Shown: positions 16,103-25,457, numbered from the stretch's first letter. The stretch: 63,634 nt of DNA from Vicingaceae bacterium (GCA_019429185.1 JAHYJH010000006.1:1-63634), one strand, 5' to 3'. A program made the numbers and translations. Notes: a model not told the origin generated them from the letters alone.

Positions 16103-17009
16103 AACAGATTTGATAGTAATTTTAGGAGTAACCGCCACAGGAAAAACGAAGTTAGCTACGCATTTGGCTGAAAAGTTAAATGGAGAAATTATTAGTGCCG
16201 ATTCTCGCCAGGTTTATAAAGGTATGGATATTGGAACTGGCAAAGATCTGAATGATTTTGTGGTAAACAATAAACAAGTTCCTTATCATTTAATTGACAT
16301 TAAAAAAGCAGGAGAAGAATACAATGTATTTGAATTTCAACAAGATTTTTTAGAGGCATACCAAGCTATAATTAATAGGAATAAACAAGCTATTTTGTGT
16401 GGAGGAACAGGTTTGTATATTGAAGCAGTGTTGAAAGGGTATCGAATGTTACAAATTCCAAAAAATATCGAACTCAGAAAAGAATTGGAAACGAAAAGCA
16501 ACCAAGAATTAGTAGGGCTACTAAAAAAACACAAAAAACTTCATAATAATACCGACACCAAAGACAAAGAAAGATTAATTAAAGCCATTGAAATAGCTGT
16601 TTATCAAAAAGAAAATGAGCATTTAATCAATGATTTTCCTAAATTTAATTACCAATTGTTTGGAATTCATTTTGAAAGAGCAACAATAAAACAACGCATT
16701 ACCGAACGCTTAAAACATCGATTAGAAAATGAAGATATGATAGGAGAGGTTGAACTGCTTTTAAAAAAAGGCGTTCAACCCGAAAAACTTAAATTTTATG
16801 GATTGGAATATAAATTCGTTACCGCTTATTTGTTGAATGAAATAACTAAAGAAGAACTATTTACGAAGCTAAACATTGCCATACATCAATTTTCAAAACG
16901 CCAAGCTACATGGTACAGAAAAATGGAAAAAAACGGATTCAACATTAACTGGATAGATGGAAACTTGAGTTTAGAGGAAAAAGTGAATGAAGTGATAGCT
17001 AGTCTATAA
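16095..17009 (+). CDS. miaA: tRNA dimethylallyltransferase MiaA
   Basis: 304 residues with GVTATGKTKLATHLAEKL (P-loop 11-18), SADSRQVYKGMDIGTGK (the tRNA-binding DSRQ block, ~35-51), LCGGTGLYIEAVLKGY and the C-terminal QFSKRQATWYRK. It adds the isopentenyl group to A37 of tRNAs reading UNN codons. Length and motifs are complete. It starts inside the end of the glycosyltransferase gene, suggesting a shared transcript. No special features. Confidence 0.95.
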   Translation: MHRTDLIVILGVTATGKTKLATHLAEKLNGEIISADSRQVYKGMDIGTGKDLNDFVVNNKQVPYHLIDIKKAGEEYNVFEFQQDFLEAYQAIINRNKQAILCGGTGLYIEAVLKGYRMLQIPKNIELRKELETKSNQELVGLLKKHKKLHNNTDTKDKERLIKAIEIAVYQKENEHLINDFPKFNYQLFGIHFERATIKQRITERLKHRLENEDMIGEVELLLKKGVQPEKLKFYGLEYKFVTAYLLNEITKEELFTKLNIAIHQFSKRQATWYRKMEKNGFNINWIDGNLSLEEKVNEVIASL

Positions 17010-17194
17010 GGTCAGAATGTTATAGGTTTTAGGTATTTTTTAAACTTTGCCGTGATGTTAAAAGATGTTGAAAAAACACATCTTTACCACATCATCTGGT
17101 TTTGAACAAAGTCGGAACTATCGGAATCGGTACAAGAGGAGATAATTACAATTTTGATTGGCTTTGTGTGCTGGAAAAGTCCCCTTTCGGGGGA

Positions 17195-17515
17195 TTAGGG
17201 GGCTACCTTAGATTCCAAACTTTTCCAACCGCCTCCATTATAAACCTGTGTGTAGCCCTGAGATTTTAAATATCTTTTTGCCATTCCACTTCGAGCACCA
17301 GAGGCACAACAAGTTAAGATTGGACGGTTTTTATCTTTTAATTTACTTATATTTTTGTGCAACACATCCACAGGAATATTTATCGATTTTTTTATATTTC
17401 CTGCTCTAAATTCGTTGTTGGTTCTAACATCAAGAATAAGTGCATTTTGCTTGAGTAGTTCCTTGTAATCTATTTTTGGACCAATTCCAAACAATTGTTT
17501 TAGTGTAGATAACAT
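17195..17515 (-). CDS. Single-domain rhodanese (sulfurtransferase)
   Basis: 106 residues with one rhodanese domain: ALILDVRTNNEFRAGNIKKSINIP and the active-site loop CCASGARSGMAK (nucleophilic Cys near residue 71, second of the pair). It moves sulfane sulfur from persulfides or thiosulfate to acceptors. The next gene upstream (17518-17805) is another rhodanese with the same CCASGARSGM loop, so the two are a tandem duplication, and a Crp/Fnr regulator follows. Shared transcription on the minus strand is likely because only 2 nt separate the two rhodaneses. Confidence 0.85.
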   Translation of the reverse strand: MLSTLKQLFGIGPKIDYKELLKQNALILDVRTNNEFRAGNIKKSINIPVDVLHKNISKLKDKNRPILTCCASGARSGMAKRYLKSQGYTQVYNGGGWKSLESKVAP

Positions 17516-17517
17516 CG

Positions 17518-17805
17518 TTATTTTATTGATTTAGATTGATAAAAATTAACATCCAACCATGAGCCTGCATTGCAACATTCAATGCCATTTTGAGTTAAAA
17601 ACTGTTCAACCATACCACTTCTAGCACCAGAAGCACAACATAAAATCAGTGGTTGTTGAAATGATTTTACTTCTTCTATTCTGTTTGCAATTTCTTGTAA
17701 AGGGATGTTTAGAGAATCAACAGCATTTCCAGCCATAAATTCATCAGGAGTTCTAACATCAACGATAGTTCCTTTTTTTTGAGTAATTAATTGTTCTATG
17801 TTCAT
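17518..17805 (-). CDS. Single-domain rhodanese (tandem paralogue)
   Basis: The ATG at 17805 (MNIEQLI) gives 95 residues that begin right at the rhodanese fold; the longer reading from 17856 adds an unconvincing tail that runs into a dispersed repeat. Motifs: TIVDVRTPDEFMAGN and CCASGARSGMVEQFL with the reactive Cys pair. It is paralogous to the gene at 17195-17515. Such small rhodaneses often serve sulfide or persulfide handling together with a Crp/Fnr-type sensor, and one lies 150 nt upstream here. Confidence 0.8.
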   Translation of the reverse strand: MNIEQLITQKKGTIVDVRTPDEFMAGNAVDSLNIPLQEIANRIEEVKSFQQPLILCCASGARSGMVEQFLTQNGIECCNAGSWLDVNFYQSKSIK

Positions 17806-17828
17806 TTTTATATTTGATAATTGGAGGG

Positions 17829-17907
17829 TGTTTATAAAGTCGAGAGTTTGAGTCATAATGTTCGAGCTCGATAGCTATCGGGGTCGGACATTATGGACAA
17901 ACTCTAA
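17829..17907 (-). repeat. Dispersed inverted-repeat element, short copy
   Basis: On the minus strand it reads AGAGTTTGTCCATAATGTCC ... CAAACTCTCGACTTTATA, the same two ends as the longer copy at 39307-39447. In this copy the centre is replaced by the CCGATAGCTATCG palindrome. No coding role. Confidence 0.7.
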
Positions 17908-17954
17908 TTGAAAACAAAATTAGCTTAATTATGAAATGTAATCTGTTACTTATG

Positions 17955-18575
17955 TTACACAAGTGTAATTTTATTTCTTCCAAGCAAAACAATGCCTTCA
18001 ATCTCTAATTGTTTCAATAATCTTGAAATTACAACTCTTGCTGTGCCTAATTCATTTGCCAATTGTTCGTGTGTGATAGAAATAGAATGTGTTTTGTTTA
18101 ATTCAGCTTTCTTTTTAATGAAATTGAGCATCCTTTCATCCATTTTTTTAAAAGCAATTGCATTAACAACTTCCAACAACTCTTCAAACCGCTTGTGATA
18201 AAGCCTAAAAATGTAATCTAACCATTCAGGATACTCTCTAATCAGCATACTGATTTTATCTGTAGGGATAAATAAAATCTCCGTTTCTTCTTCTGCTATA
18301 GCTTTCACTTTGCTCGTGTCTTGGTGAAGTCCTCCCAGAAAAGACATGATACAACTTTCTCCTGCTTTGATGTAATACAGTAAAATTTCTCTACCATCAT
18401 CATCTGTTCTTAAAATTTTAATACTTCCACTTGTAACAATAGGGATTGATTTAATATATGCGTGGTCATTTATTATAACATCTCCTTCTTTAAAAACCTT
18501 AGAAGTTCCAATTTCTTTAAGTTTTTCACTCATTCTCAAAGAAGTTGTAAACTCAACAATATCATTTAATTCCAT
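17955..18575 (-). CDS. Crp/Fnr-family transcription regulator
   Basis: Starting at the ATG at 18575 (MELNDIVEF) gives 206 residues; the frame stays open further upstream, but that part lies over the next gene. Residues ~20-130 form a cyclic-nucleotide-binding-like barrel (GDVIINDHAYIKSIPIVTSGSIKILR, ILLYYIKAGESCIMSFLGGL). The C-terminal winged helix shows ITHEQLANELGTARVVISRLLKQLE. One Cys (ESC) sits in the barrel; no N-terminal iron-sulfur Cys cluster is present, so it is not a classical Fnr. The two rhodaneses downstream make persulfide or redox sensing a plausible signal, which is inference. Confidence 0.8.
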   Translation of the reverse strand: MELNDIVEFTTSLRMSEKLKEIGTSKVFKEGDVIINDHAYIKSIPIVTSGSIKILRTDDDGREILLYYIKAGESCIMSFLGGLHQDTSKVKAIAEEETEILFIPTDKISMLIREYPEWLDYIFRLYHKRFEELLEVVNAIAFKKMDERMLNFIKKKAELNKTHSISITHEQLANELGTARVVISRLLKQLEIEGIVLLGRNKITLV

Positions 18576-19173
18576 AGTTAATTTTTTTAATTTGATTATC
18601 CTGTGTTTTTGAAAGCAACACCAACATACAAATAGCACCAACAGTTGCATATAGCATATCCGATTGTGTGTCCCATACATATCCTTGAGTTCCCAAAAAA
18701 GCGTCTGCCGATTCTCCAGAAAAAACAGCGACAAACCATTCTAAAAACTCGTAAACAGCACTAAAACTCAAGCATACACAAACCACAATAAAATTAAGCC
18801 ATTTTTTAGAGCAAATAATTTGCTTTCTTACAAAAAGCTCTCTCACTATCATTGCGGGAATAAATCCTTGTGCAAAATGCCCCACCTTATCATAATTATT
18901 TCTTGATAAATCGAACAACTCTTTAATCCAATCAAACAAAGGTACTTCTGCATACGTATAATGACCTCCAACAAATAGTATCAATGCATGAAGTAAAATA
19001 AAACAATAGGTAAGAAATGTAAATTGAAATTTTTTAGATGTAGTTGTCAATACAATAAAACCAATCACTGCAGGAAATACTTCTAATGCCCAAGTGAAAA
19101 AATCATTAGGCTGAATACCAGACCAAATTAGTCCGGTTGTAAATAAAAAAATTAGAATAATGTGTTTGTTCAT
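18562..19173 (-). CDS. DUF2238 (YjdF-like) integral membrane protein
   Basis: The ATG at 19173 (MNKHIILIF) gives 203 residues with about six hydrophobic segments. The family hallmark is YDKVGHFAQGFIPAMIVRELF and VYEFLEWFVAVFSGESADAFLGTQGYVWDTQSDML (conserved His, Glu and Asp facing the membrane). The function is unknown. It overlaps the Crp/Fnr gene start by 14 nt, so the two are probably co-transcribed. A longer start at 19203 is possible but less likely. Confidence 0.75.
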   Translation of the reverse strand: MNKHIILIFLFTTGLIWSGIQPNDFFTWALEVFPAVIGFIVLTTTSKKFQFTFLTYCFILLHALILFVGGHYTYAEVPLFDWIKELFDLSRNNYDKVGHFAQGFIPAMIVRELFVRKQIICSKKWLNFIVVCVCLSFSAVYEFLEWFVAVFSGESADAFLGTQGYVWDTQSDMLYATVGAICMLVLLSKTQDNQIKKINYGIK

Positions 19174-19240
19174 AGTGCGAAACGAATTGTTCAAAGATAA
19201 CAAATGTTAGGGCTTGAAACCTGATTATACAATAGAAAAT

Positions 19241-19600
19241 CTATCGATGAAACTCTTCAAAGGTATTATCGGAGTAAAAAACCACTATTTTCTGTATTTT
19301 TTTATCCCCTTCATGTTGATTGGTTGGTGTAGGAGGGGAGTGGTAAGTCGGATTAGGTTCACTTTCTACCTGATTGGAAGGGATAGTTTCATTAACAACA
19401 GTATTTCCTGTCAGTAACCATTCAGAACTTACTTTAGGAAAAGCGACCAATACTTTCTGAATAAATTCCAAACTGGGTTTATTTCGCCCGGAAAGGATGT
19501 GGGAAATACTTGATCGTTGCACTTCAATTTTGTCGGCAAAAGCAGAAGCCGATAAATTATTTAGCTTCATAATGTATTGCAATCTTTCGGTAATGTTCAT
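19241..19600 (-). CDS. XRE-family transcription regulator
   Basis: 119 residues. An HTH spans residues ~5-60: ITERLQYIMKLNNLSASAFADKIEVQRSSISHILSGRNKPSLEFIQKVL. A Pro/Asn-rich linker and a tail KKIQKIVVFYSDNTFEEF, a pattern I associate with Bacteroidota XRE proteins, follow. The upstream region holds at least five TTACA-nn-TGTAA-type dyads (19615-19864), the first only 15 nt from the start codon, so autorepression is likely. It stands alone with no obvious target gene beside it except itself. Confidence 0.8.
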   Translation of the reverse strand: MNITERLQYIMKLNNLSASAFADKIEVQRSSISHILSGRNKPSLEFIQKVLVAFPKVSSEWLLTGNTVVNETIPSNQVESEPNPTYHSPPTPTNQHEGDKKIQKIVVFYSDNTFEEFHR

Positions 19601-19614
19601 GGTATTTTAGTGTG

Positions 19615-19864
19615 TTACAATTGTAAATTAATTAATTTGTTACAAATGTAACCATAAGATTTGAAACAGCCACGTTACAAATGTAAATTATTTCTAAAAG
19701 CTCTATTTTTGCCAGTACTTTTACTTTATATAATTATATTTAACTAACTGATTATTAATGATTATGATTTTGCAATATAGGGTTAGACTTAGTTGTATTA
19801 CAATTGTAATGTTATTGATTGGTTTTTATTTGTTTTGATACGAATTTACTGTTTACATTTGTAG
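19615..19864. promoter_or_regulatory. Cluster of five TTACA-nn-TGTAA operator dyads
   Basis: Sites are TTACAATTGTAA (19615-19626), GTTACAAATGTAAC (19639-19652), GTTACAAATGTAAA (19674-19687), ATTACAATTGTAAT (19797-19810) and TTTACATTTGTAGT (19851-19864). On one strand several read TACATTTG, which also fits the Bacteroidota -7 box TAnnTTTG, so binding would occlude a promoter. The nearest gene is the XRE regulator at 19600. The TACA-nn-TGTA core also resembles BlaI/MecI operators. Confidence 0.65.
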
Positions 19865-20324
19865 TGTTTCGATTTATTTTGCCACGAATGCACGAATGTT
19901 TTGCTTGACAAAATGCAGTGTTATAAGTTCAGAATTTGGTTAGTATTTTTATCCTTTTGAGAGAAAAAAAATGTTGTTCGAAACCACATGAAGTGGTGAG
20001 ATTACAACATCAAAGGTGTGTTTTAAATTTATCCTTTTTGGTTAAACACACCCCTAACTCCTCTCAAAAGGGGAATTTTCCAATCTGCAAAGCCAATTCT
20101 AATCGTCATCAGCCTGAGGCAGACAGGTTTCTGAAATTTTTAAAGCACGAAAAAAATTGTCAGGAATATCTTTCGTTTGCAATAATAAAGATTCCTGTTA
20201 GAGTTTACCTTGAAGTATCGAAGGGTTGCTCTTCACAGGGATGACGGTAAAAGGGAAAGGAATGACGTACAGAAAGAGCAGCGCTAAATTGAAAAATAAA
20301 GAATGTTACTTATAGTTTGATGCA
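19865..20324. other. Gene-free stretch with degraded dispersed repeats
   Basis: No believable gene. It contains a repeat fragment of the ACCCCTAACTCCTCTCAAAA type (about 20045-20072), related in style to the CCCCTTT/GGGG repeats at ~17176-17206, ~26230-26312 and ~49141-49190. The open frame 19936-20244 plus runs over these repeats and is rejected. Confidence 0.5.
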
Positions 20325-21515
20325 CTACACAATTTCATCTTCAATTATTTTCTTCTCTTTTTTGTTGGTAATTAATCCCAACATCATTATCAAAGACGTT
20401 AAGATTATTACTTGTATTATTAGTGATTTATTTACTAATTCAATGGATTGAGAAGGATCTATGGCCAAAAACAACAAAATTGTTATTAACCCCCTAGGGG
20501 CAATTAGTAATAAGGGGCTTAAAGGAAGCCTTGATAATTTTAACTGAATGAGCCTAAAAAAGAAAATAGCAGCCACAATACTTCCAGACCATATAAGCGA
20601 TGCTTGATTAACAATTTCAGCAGTATTTATCAGATAGCCGAAAAGCATAAAAAAGATAGTGCGTATCAAAAAAGTACCCTCCATAACTATTTCCTTAAAT
20701 TTTATTATTTCTAGATTAAGTTTGTCGGGCTTAACTTTTTCAACCCATTTTATTTTTTTTAACTCATCTAAATTGCCCAACAAAATTCCAAACAACAAAA
20801 TAAAAATTAAGGCAGGGAGATGAAATAGCTTAGAAATAGCATAAATAGTGATGATGATAATGATGATAGGTACAAATTTAGTATGGTTTTTTATTTTACT
20901 TAATAAGTATGCTAATCCAATGGTGGCTATAAATGAAATAGCTAAAATTATTAAAATTTGTAGTGCAAAATTGCCAAAAGCTGCTACATTAATAGTCTCG
21001 TTTAGTGCAATAAAATCGAAAAAAATTACACCAAAAATATCTGAAAAACTACTTTCATAAATAATAAATTCTTTACTTGATTTGGAAATGTTTCTAACAC
21101 TGGGAATGGCTATTGCACTGCTTATTATTGAAAGAGGAATAGCATTTAACAAGCTATCTTTGTAGGAATAATTCCCCAAATAATAAAACGCATAGCCAAC
21201 TAAAAAGCTAAGCCCAACGGTTTGTATTAATGACGCAATAACAGACTTTCTTATAAGAGAATAGTTCGATTTTTTTAATTCCAATTCAAGAGAGCCTTCT
21301 AATACAATCAAAATCAATCCAATTGTTCCAAAAATAGGGAGTAATACGTCTAAATCTGGAATTTTAATTCCAAGAAAATCAACTATTTGTTTTGCTAACC
21401 ACCCAGAAGTTAATAGCAATATTACAGAAGGAATTCTAGTTTTAGGAGCCGTTAGGTCGAATAAATAAGCTATAATGATTAAAGCACAAATTGTTATTAT
21501 AATAGGAATAGCCAT
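20325..21515 (-). CDS. Cation:proton antiporter (CPA family)
   Basis: 396 residues with about 11-12 hydrophobic segments from the first residue (MAIPIIITICALIIIAYLFDLTAPKTRIPSVILLLTSGWLAKQIVDFLG), no large soluble domain, and the short polar tail KKEKKIIEDEIV. Features such as IGLILIVLEGSLEL and the ESSFSDIFGVIFFD block (acidic residues inside a membrane segment, expected to be the ion site) fit the Na+/H+ or K+/H+ antiporter superfamily. Ion specificity cannot be told. It stands alone on the minus strand between a repeat-rich gap and the rhomboid gene. Confidence 0.8.
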   Translation of the reverse strand: MAIPIIITICALIIIAYLFDLTAPKTRIPSVILLLTSGWLAKQIVDFLGIKIPDLDVLLPIFGTIGLILIVLEGSLELELKKSNYSLIRKSVIASLIQTVGLSFLVGYAFYYLGNYSYKDSLLNAIPLSIISSAIAIPSVRNISKSSKEFIIYESSFSDIFGVIFFDFIALNETINVAAFGNFALQILIILAISFIATIGLAYLLSKIKNHTKFVPIIIIIITIYAISKLFHLPALIFILLFGILLGNLDELKKIKWVEKVKPDKLNLEIIKFKEIVMEGTFLIRTIFFMLFGYLINTAEIVNQASLIWSGSIVAAIFFFRLIQLKLSRLPLSPLLLIAPRGLITILLFLAIDPSQSIELVNKSLIIQVIILTSLIMMLGLITNKKEKKIIEDEIV

Positions 21516-21640
21516 AGTTTGTCTAAAACGAAATTAAATATTTCGCAAGTTTTCAAAGATAATTAATATAACGTGTGCTTTTCTTCAACAAGCAAAATTA
21601 CTTTTCAAAAAAAAAACAATCGGTATAAAAACACAACGAC

Positions 21641-22378
21641 TTAATAAAACCTATTTCTATCGGCTTTCCAATATTTTATTAAGATAAAACCAAACAACAT
21701 ACCTCCTAAATGAGCAAAATGAGCAACATTATCGTTTGGGTTGTTGGAAAACCCTGCGTAAAGTTCAAAAACACCATACATTATCACAAACCATTTTGCT
21801 TTAATGGGAATAGGAGGGAAGAGCAACATTAATTCGGTGTTGGGAAACAACATTCCAAAAGCCAATAAAATACCAAAAACAGCTCCCGAAGCTCCAACCG
21901 TACTCACATTAATTAGAATATTTAATTGCCCAGAAATGGGGTCGGAGTAATTTCGATTTGTTTGCAAAAGTTCGTAACCATTGGAAACAATATAATCCAT
22001 TTGTTCAGGTGTAACAAGTTCATTCAGAGGTATAATTCTGATATAAGCTACCAAGAGTTGAATTAATCCTGCACCAATTCCAGTTGCCATATAGTAAATT
22101 AAAAATCGTTTTGGACCCCAAACCTGTTCCAGCACTTTTCCAAACATCCAAACGGCAAACATATTAAAGAATATATGTGAAATACCACCGTGCATAAACA
22201 TATAAGTAACGAGTTGATGCGGATAAAAATTATCACTTGTAAAATAGTGTAAGGCTAAATACTGCGTTACATTTATTCCTTGTCCAGCTAAAAATTCGGT
22301 ACCCAGAAACACTAACAAATTAATGATGAGTATATTTTTTACAACAGGTGGTATGTTTCTAAATATATTTTCTAACAT
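21641..22378 (-). CDS. Rhomboid-family intramembrane serine protease
   Basis: 245 residues, six or seven membrane segments. HGGISHIFFNMFAVWMFG (63-80), the catalytic serine in GASGAVFG (Ser164) and the histidine in AHFAHLGGMLFG (His223) make the Ser-His dyad complete. It cuts membrane-spanning proteins within the bilayer. It sits one base after mutL on the same strand, an arrangement that suggests co-transcription. A second rhomboid is at 48070-48960. Confidence 0.9.
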   Translation of the reverse strand: MLENIFRNIPPVVKNILIINLLVFLGTEFLAGQGINVTQYLALHYFTSDNFYPHQLVTYMFMHGGISHIFFNMFAVWMFGKVLEQVWGPKRFLIYYMATGIGAGLIQLLVAYIRIIPLNELVTPEQMDYIVSNGYELLQTNRNYSDPISGQLNILINVSTVGASGAVFGILLAFGMLFPNTELMLLFPPIPIKAKWFVIMYGVFELYAGFSNNPNDNVAHFAHLGGMLFGFILIKYWKADRNRFY

Positions 22379-22379
22379 A

Positions 22380-24242
22380 TTAATAATTAAATTGTTGGTT
22401 TAGATTTTCAATGTCTAACGAAATAATTATGGGTTTTCCATTTGGTAAGCTATAAGGCATTTGGCAGGCAAAAAGTTGTTCTACTAAATGAAGCATCTCT
22501 TCCTGACTAAGCACTTGTCCTGATTTTATGCTTGCACTTCTTGCCATTGCTATGGCAATGCGTTCTTGTTGAGCCAATTTAAGCTCAGGCTGGTGGTTTT
22601 TAAATTGTTCCAATAAATTTTCGAAACTACGCTGAATAGGTTGGTTCGATAATTCAACAGGAACGCCATTAATGATAAATGCCGTTCTGCCAATAGCATT
22701 AAAACTAAAACCTAATTTTTTAATATCGGGTTCAATTTCTTTAATTAGTTCAGCATCAGCATTACTAAGTTCTATGGTTTCAGGAAAAAGAAGTTGTTGC
22801 GAATGTCCGTTTCCGTTTTCTAAATGGGTTAAAAATTGTTCAAATAACACCCTTTCGTGTCCTCTTTGTTGGTCTATAAACAAGTGTTTGTTATTCAGTT
22901 GTGTAAGTATAAATTTTTGATGAATTTGAACAACTGTTTTTGATTTAACTACCGTATCTTCATCAAAATTTGAAGCAAAAAGGTGTTCGGTTTTTTCTGT
23001 TGTATTTTCATTTATAGCAGATTGGGCTTCAAGTATAGAAGTAGTATTTTGTTCAAAATTATCGTATAAATTTTCCCAACTCGTTGCATTTTTATTAATG
23101 GTTTTTTGGGAGGGTGAAAAAGGCTGTTTTTCTTTGTCAAAAGGATTAAAATTAGGATTAACTCGTATGGTTGGAATTTTCACTTCTTCTTTGTATTTAG
23201 ATAGGGGAATATCAAAACTTTTTTCTTGCTCAAAATCGAGTGTAGGAGCAATGTTAAATTTTCCCAAGGCTTGTTTTACGGCTGTTCGTATTATAGCATA
23301 AATAGCCCGTTCATCTTCAAATTTAATTTCGGTTTTTGTAGGATGAATGTTAATGTCAATTTTTGAAGGATTTACCGAAAGGTTAAGAAAGTAAGATGGA
23401 AATTGTTCTTTGTTTAATAATTGATCAAACGCATTTTGCACGGCATGGTTGAGGTAAGCATTTTTGATAAAGCGACTGTTTACAAAGAAATATTGCTCGC
23501 CCCTGGTTTTTTTTGCAAACTCGGGTTTAGTAACAAAACCTTCGATGGTTACAATGTCGGTTTGCTCAGCAACAGGAACTAATTTTGTGTTGTATTTCTC
23601 GCCAAAAACAGCTACAATTCGCTGACGGAAACTTCCAGAATTAAGGTTGAATACCTCATTTCCATCATTATACATACTGAAAGCAATGTTGTGATGAATT
23701 AAAGCCACCCTTAAAAATTCATCAATAATATGTTTAGATTCAACGCTGTTCGATTTTAAAAAATTTCTTCGGGCAGGCACATTGTAAAATAAATTTTTGA
23801 TAGAAAAAGTAGTTCCTTTAGCACAACTACATGCTTCTTGAGCTTTAATTTCGCTTCCTTCGATGGAAATTTTTGAACCTAACTCAGCATTTTCTTTTTT
23901 TGTTTTAAGTTCTACCTGAGCAATGGCAGCAATGGAAGCCAATGCTTCACCTCTAAACCCTTTGGTGTGCAAGTTAAATAAATCATCGGCAGTTTTTATT
24001 TTTGATGTTGCGTGGCGTTCAAAACTCAATCGGGCATCAGTATCCGACATTCCTTGTCCGTTATCAATAACCTGAATGAGGGTTTTTCCGGCATCTTTTA
24101 TGGAAAGCGAAATGGAAGTTGCTCCGGCATCTATGGCATTTTCCAAAAGTTCTTTTACAGCCGAAGCAGGGCGTTGCACCACTTCACCCGCAGCAATTTG
24201 ATTAGCAACCGCATCTGGTAAAAGTTTTATAATATCTGCCAT
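22380..24242 (-). CDS. mutL: DNA mismatch repair protein MutL
   Basis: From the ATG at 24242 (MADIIKLLP) the protein is 620 residues. The N-terminal GHKL ATPase is complete: QIAAGEVVQRPASAVKELLENAIDAGA, VIDNGQGM, KGFRGEALASIA. The C-terminal dimerisation domain is present, but the endonuclease motif usually written DQHAxxExxxxE reads DQQRGHERVLFE, and the ACR and CPHGRP motifs read ARSAS and LPNGKP. The nicking activity is therefore probably lost or altered. The frame is open upstream to 24302, but that part lacks similarity. It is a single gene followed by the rhomboid. Confidence 0.93.
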   Translation of the reverse strand: MADIIKLLPDAVANQIAAGEVVQRPASAVKELLENAIDAGATSISLSIKDAGKTLIQVIDNGQGMSDTDARLSFERHATSKIKTADDLFNLHTKGFRGEALASIAAIAQVELKTKKENAELGSKISIEGSEIKAQEACSCAKGTTFSIKNLFYNVPARRNFLKSNSVESKHIIDEFLRVALIHHNIAFSMYNDGNEVFNLNSGSFRQRIVAVFGEKYNTKLVPVAEQTDIVTIEGFVTKPEFAKKTRGEQYFFVNSRFIKNAYLNHAVQNAFDQLLNKEQFPSYFLNLSVNPSKIDINIHPTKTEIKFEDERAIYAIIRTAVKQALGKFNIAPTLDFEQEKSFDIPLSKYKEEVKIPTIRVNPNFNPFDKEKQPFSPSQKTINKNATSWENLYDNFEQNTTSILEAQSAINENTTEKTEHLFASNFDEDTVVKSKTVVQIHQKFILTQLNNKHLFIDQQRGHERVLFEQFLTHLENGNGHSQQLLFPETIELSNADAELIKEIEPDIKKLGFSFNAIGRTAFIINGVPVELSNQPIQRSFENLLEQFKNHQPELKLAQQERIAIAMARSASIKSGQVLSQEEMLHLVEQLFACQMPYSLPNGKPIIISLDIENLNQQFNY

Positions 24243-24332
24243 TAAAAAAATATTTTTTAAGAACACAAATTTACTAAGAACTATTGAGAAATAAAGGTGC
24301 AACCTTTTAAGTTTTTATTATAACAAAACTCA

Positions 24333-24536
24333 CTATGCTGCCATTTTTATAATTTCCACAACTTTCTCCCACCGATTACTTTTTTGATACGCTCTTAGAT
24401 TAACAATCCGTTGTGCCTCCTTTATCCTCCAACCAGTGGGGGAGAGCTGTTTGCAAACTTCAATTCTTTTTGCTACATTTGGAAAAAATTGAAACAGAGA
24501 AGCAATGAAACCCCACCTGTTCTTAGTAGCGGAATG
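24333..24536 (-). pseudogene. Transposase-like C-terminal remnant
   Basis: A 67-codon minus-strand frame without start, bounded upstream by a stop. It reads NRWGFIASLFQFFPNVAKRI ... LSPTGWRIKEAQRIVNLRAY ... NRWEKVVEIIKMAA and looks like the tail of a larger basic protein, probably a transposase; I cannot name the IS family. The surrounding 24243-24704 has no other gene. The call rests on composition and on the truncated state. Confidence 0.4.
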
Positions 24537-24704
24537 TTATGGTGCATTGAAAAAACTGACCGTTTCAAATGACAAATTATGAATAATTCAGAGCAATCAG
24601 GTAAAATAAAAAAGTTTATACAAATAGCTTTGCTTGTCTCGTCCTTTTACGCAGACAGCATTTCCTAAAAAATTATTAATATGTTACCATAAATTAAAAC
24701 TAAT

Positions 24705-25457
24705 TTGAACAAGCAACTTAAAAGTTATTTAATAATACTCGGGCACTTAATTATCTGCCTGACAATTTTTGTTTCTATTCAGCAACTGAAATTACCGACT
24801 TGGTTAAGTGCTTCTGTCTTAATTTTACTGGCTTTTATTTTTCTTAACCTCATACATTTTTACTTCTTCAAACTAAAAAATGAAATCAGAGAGTTTTGGT
24901 CAATAAGAAAAATCACTTATTTGCCCATTGGAATTATTGGCGGTGGACTAATTGCCATAAGCCCAACATTCTTAGGCTTAATTTCAGGGCAATTATCTGC
25001 TTCCGACATTTCTTTCAATACGGACTTCTCTATTTCTTCAATTGGTCTAACATTCGTAATAATTGCTTGGGAAGAATTATGGTTCAGAGGTATTTTTTTA
25101 AACTATTGCAATAGATATTTATCGTCAATTAACCTTTCACTAACCATAGGGTTATTGTTTATGTTGGTTCATCTTTTAAACCCAAAAATTGATTTACTTA
25201 AAACCGGTCTGACACTATTTTTTGCAGGGGCGTTGCTGACCATTTTATATTTTTACTTTAAAACAATTTGGCTGCCAATCGGACTTCATTTTGGTAACAA
25301 TTATTTAAACTCAGCCATAAACACAAAATTTGAAACTGACATACTATTTGGGGATGATGGGTATGTAGGAACAATTATTTTAGCGGGATTATTTCTTATA
25401 TTCGTTAAAATGACTATTGACAAAAATAAAAGTGAAAACCAAAAATACTTACCGTAA
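24705..25457 (+). CDS. CPBP-family intramembrane metalloprotease
   Basis: 250 residues from a TTG start, six or seven membrane segments. The CPBP (Abi/Rce1-like) signature EELWFRG (Glu123, Glu124, Arg128) is followed by a helix with VHLLNPK (conserved His ~156) and GLHFGNNYLNS (His near 204). These residues bind zinc in prenyl-protease relatives. The function in bacteria ranges from bacteriocin immunity to signalling. The gene is followed without a gap by the broken peptidase at 25458, so the two probably arrived together. Confidence 0.8.
   Translation: MNKQLKSYLIILGHLIICLTIFVSIQQLKLPTWLSASVLILLAFIFLNLIHFYFFKLKNEIREFWSIRKITYLPIGIIGGGLIAISPTFLGLISGQLSASDISFNTDFSISSIGLTFVIIAWEELWFRGIFLNYCNRYLSSINLSLTIGLLFMLVHLLNPKIDLLKTGLTLFFAGALLTILYFYFKTIWLPIGLHFGNNYLNSAINTKFETDILFGDDGYVGTIILAGLFLIFVKMTIDKNKSENQKYLP

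Noticed and set aside
19936-20244. 102-residue frame upstream of the antiporter
   Set aside because: It is translated from dispersed repeats and has no homologous look, no promoter and no partner.
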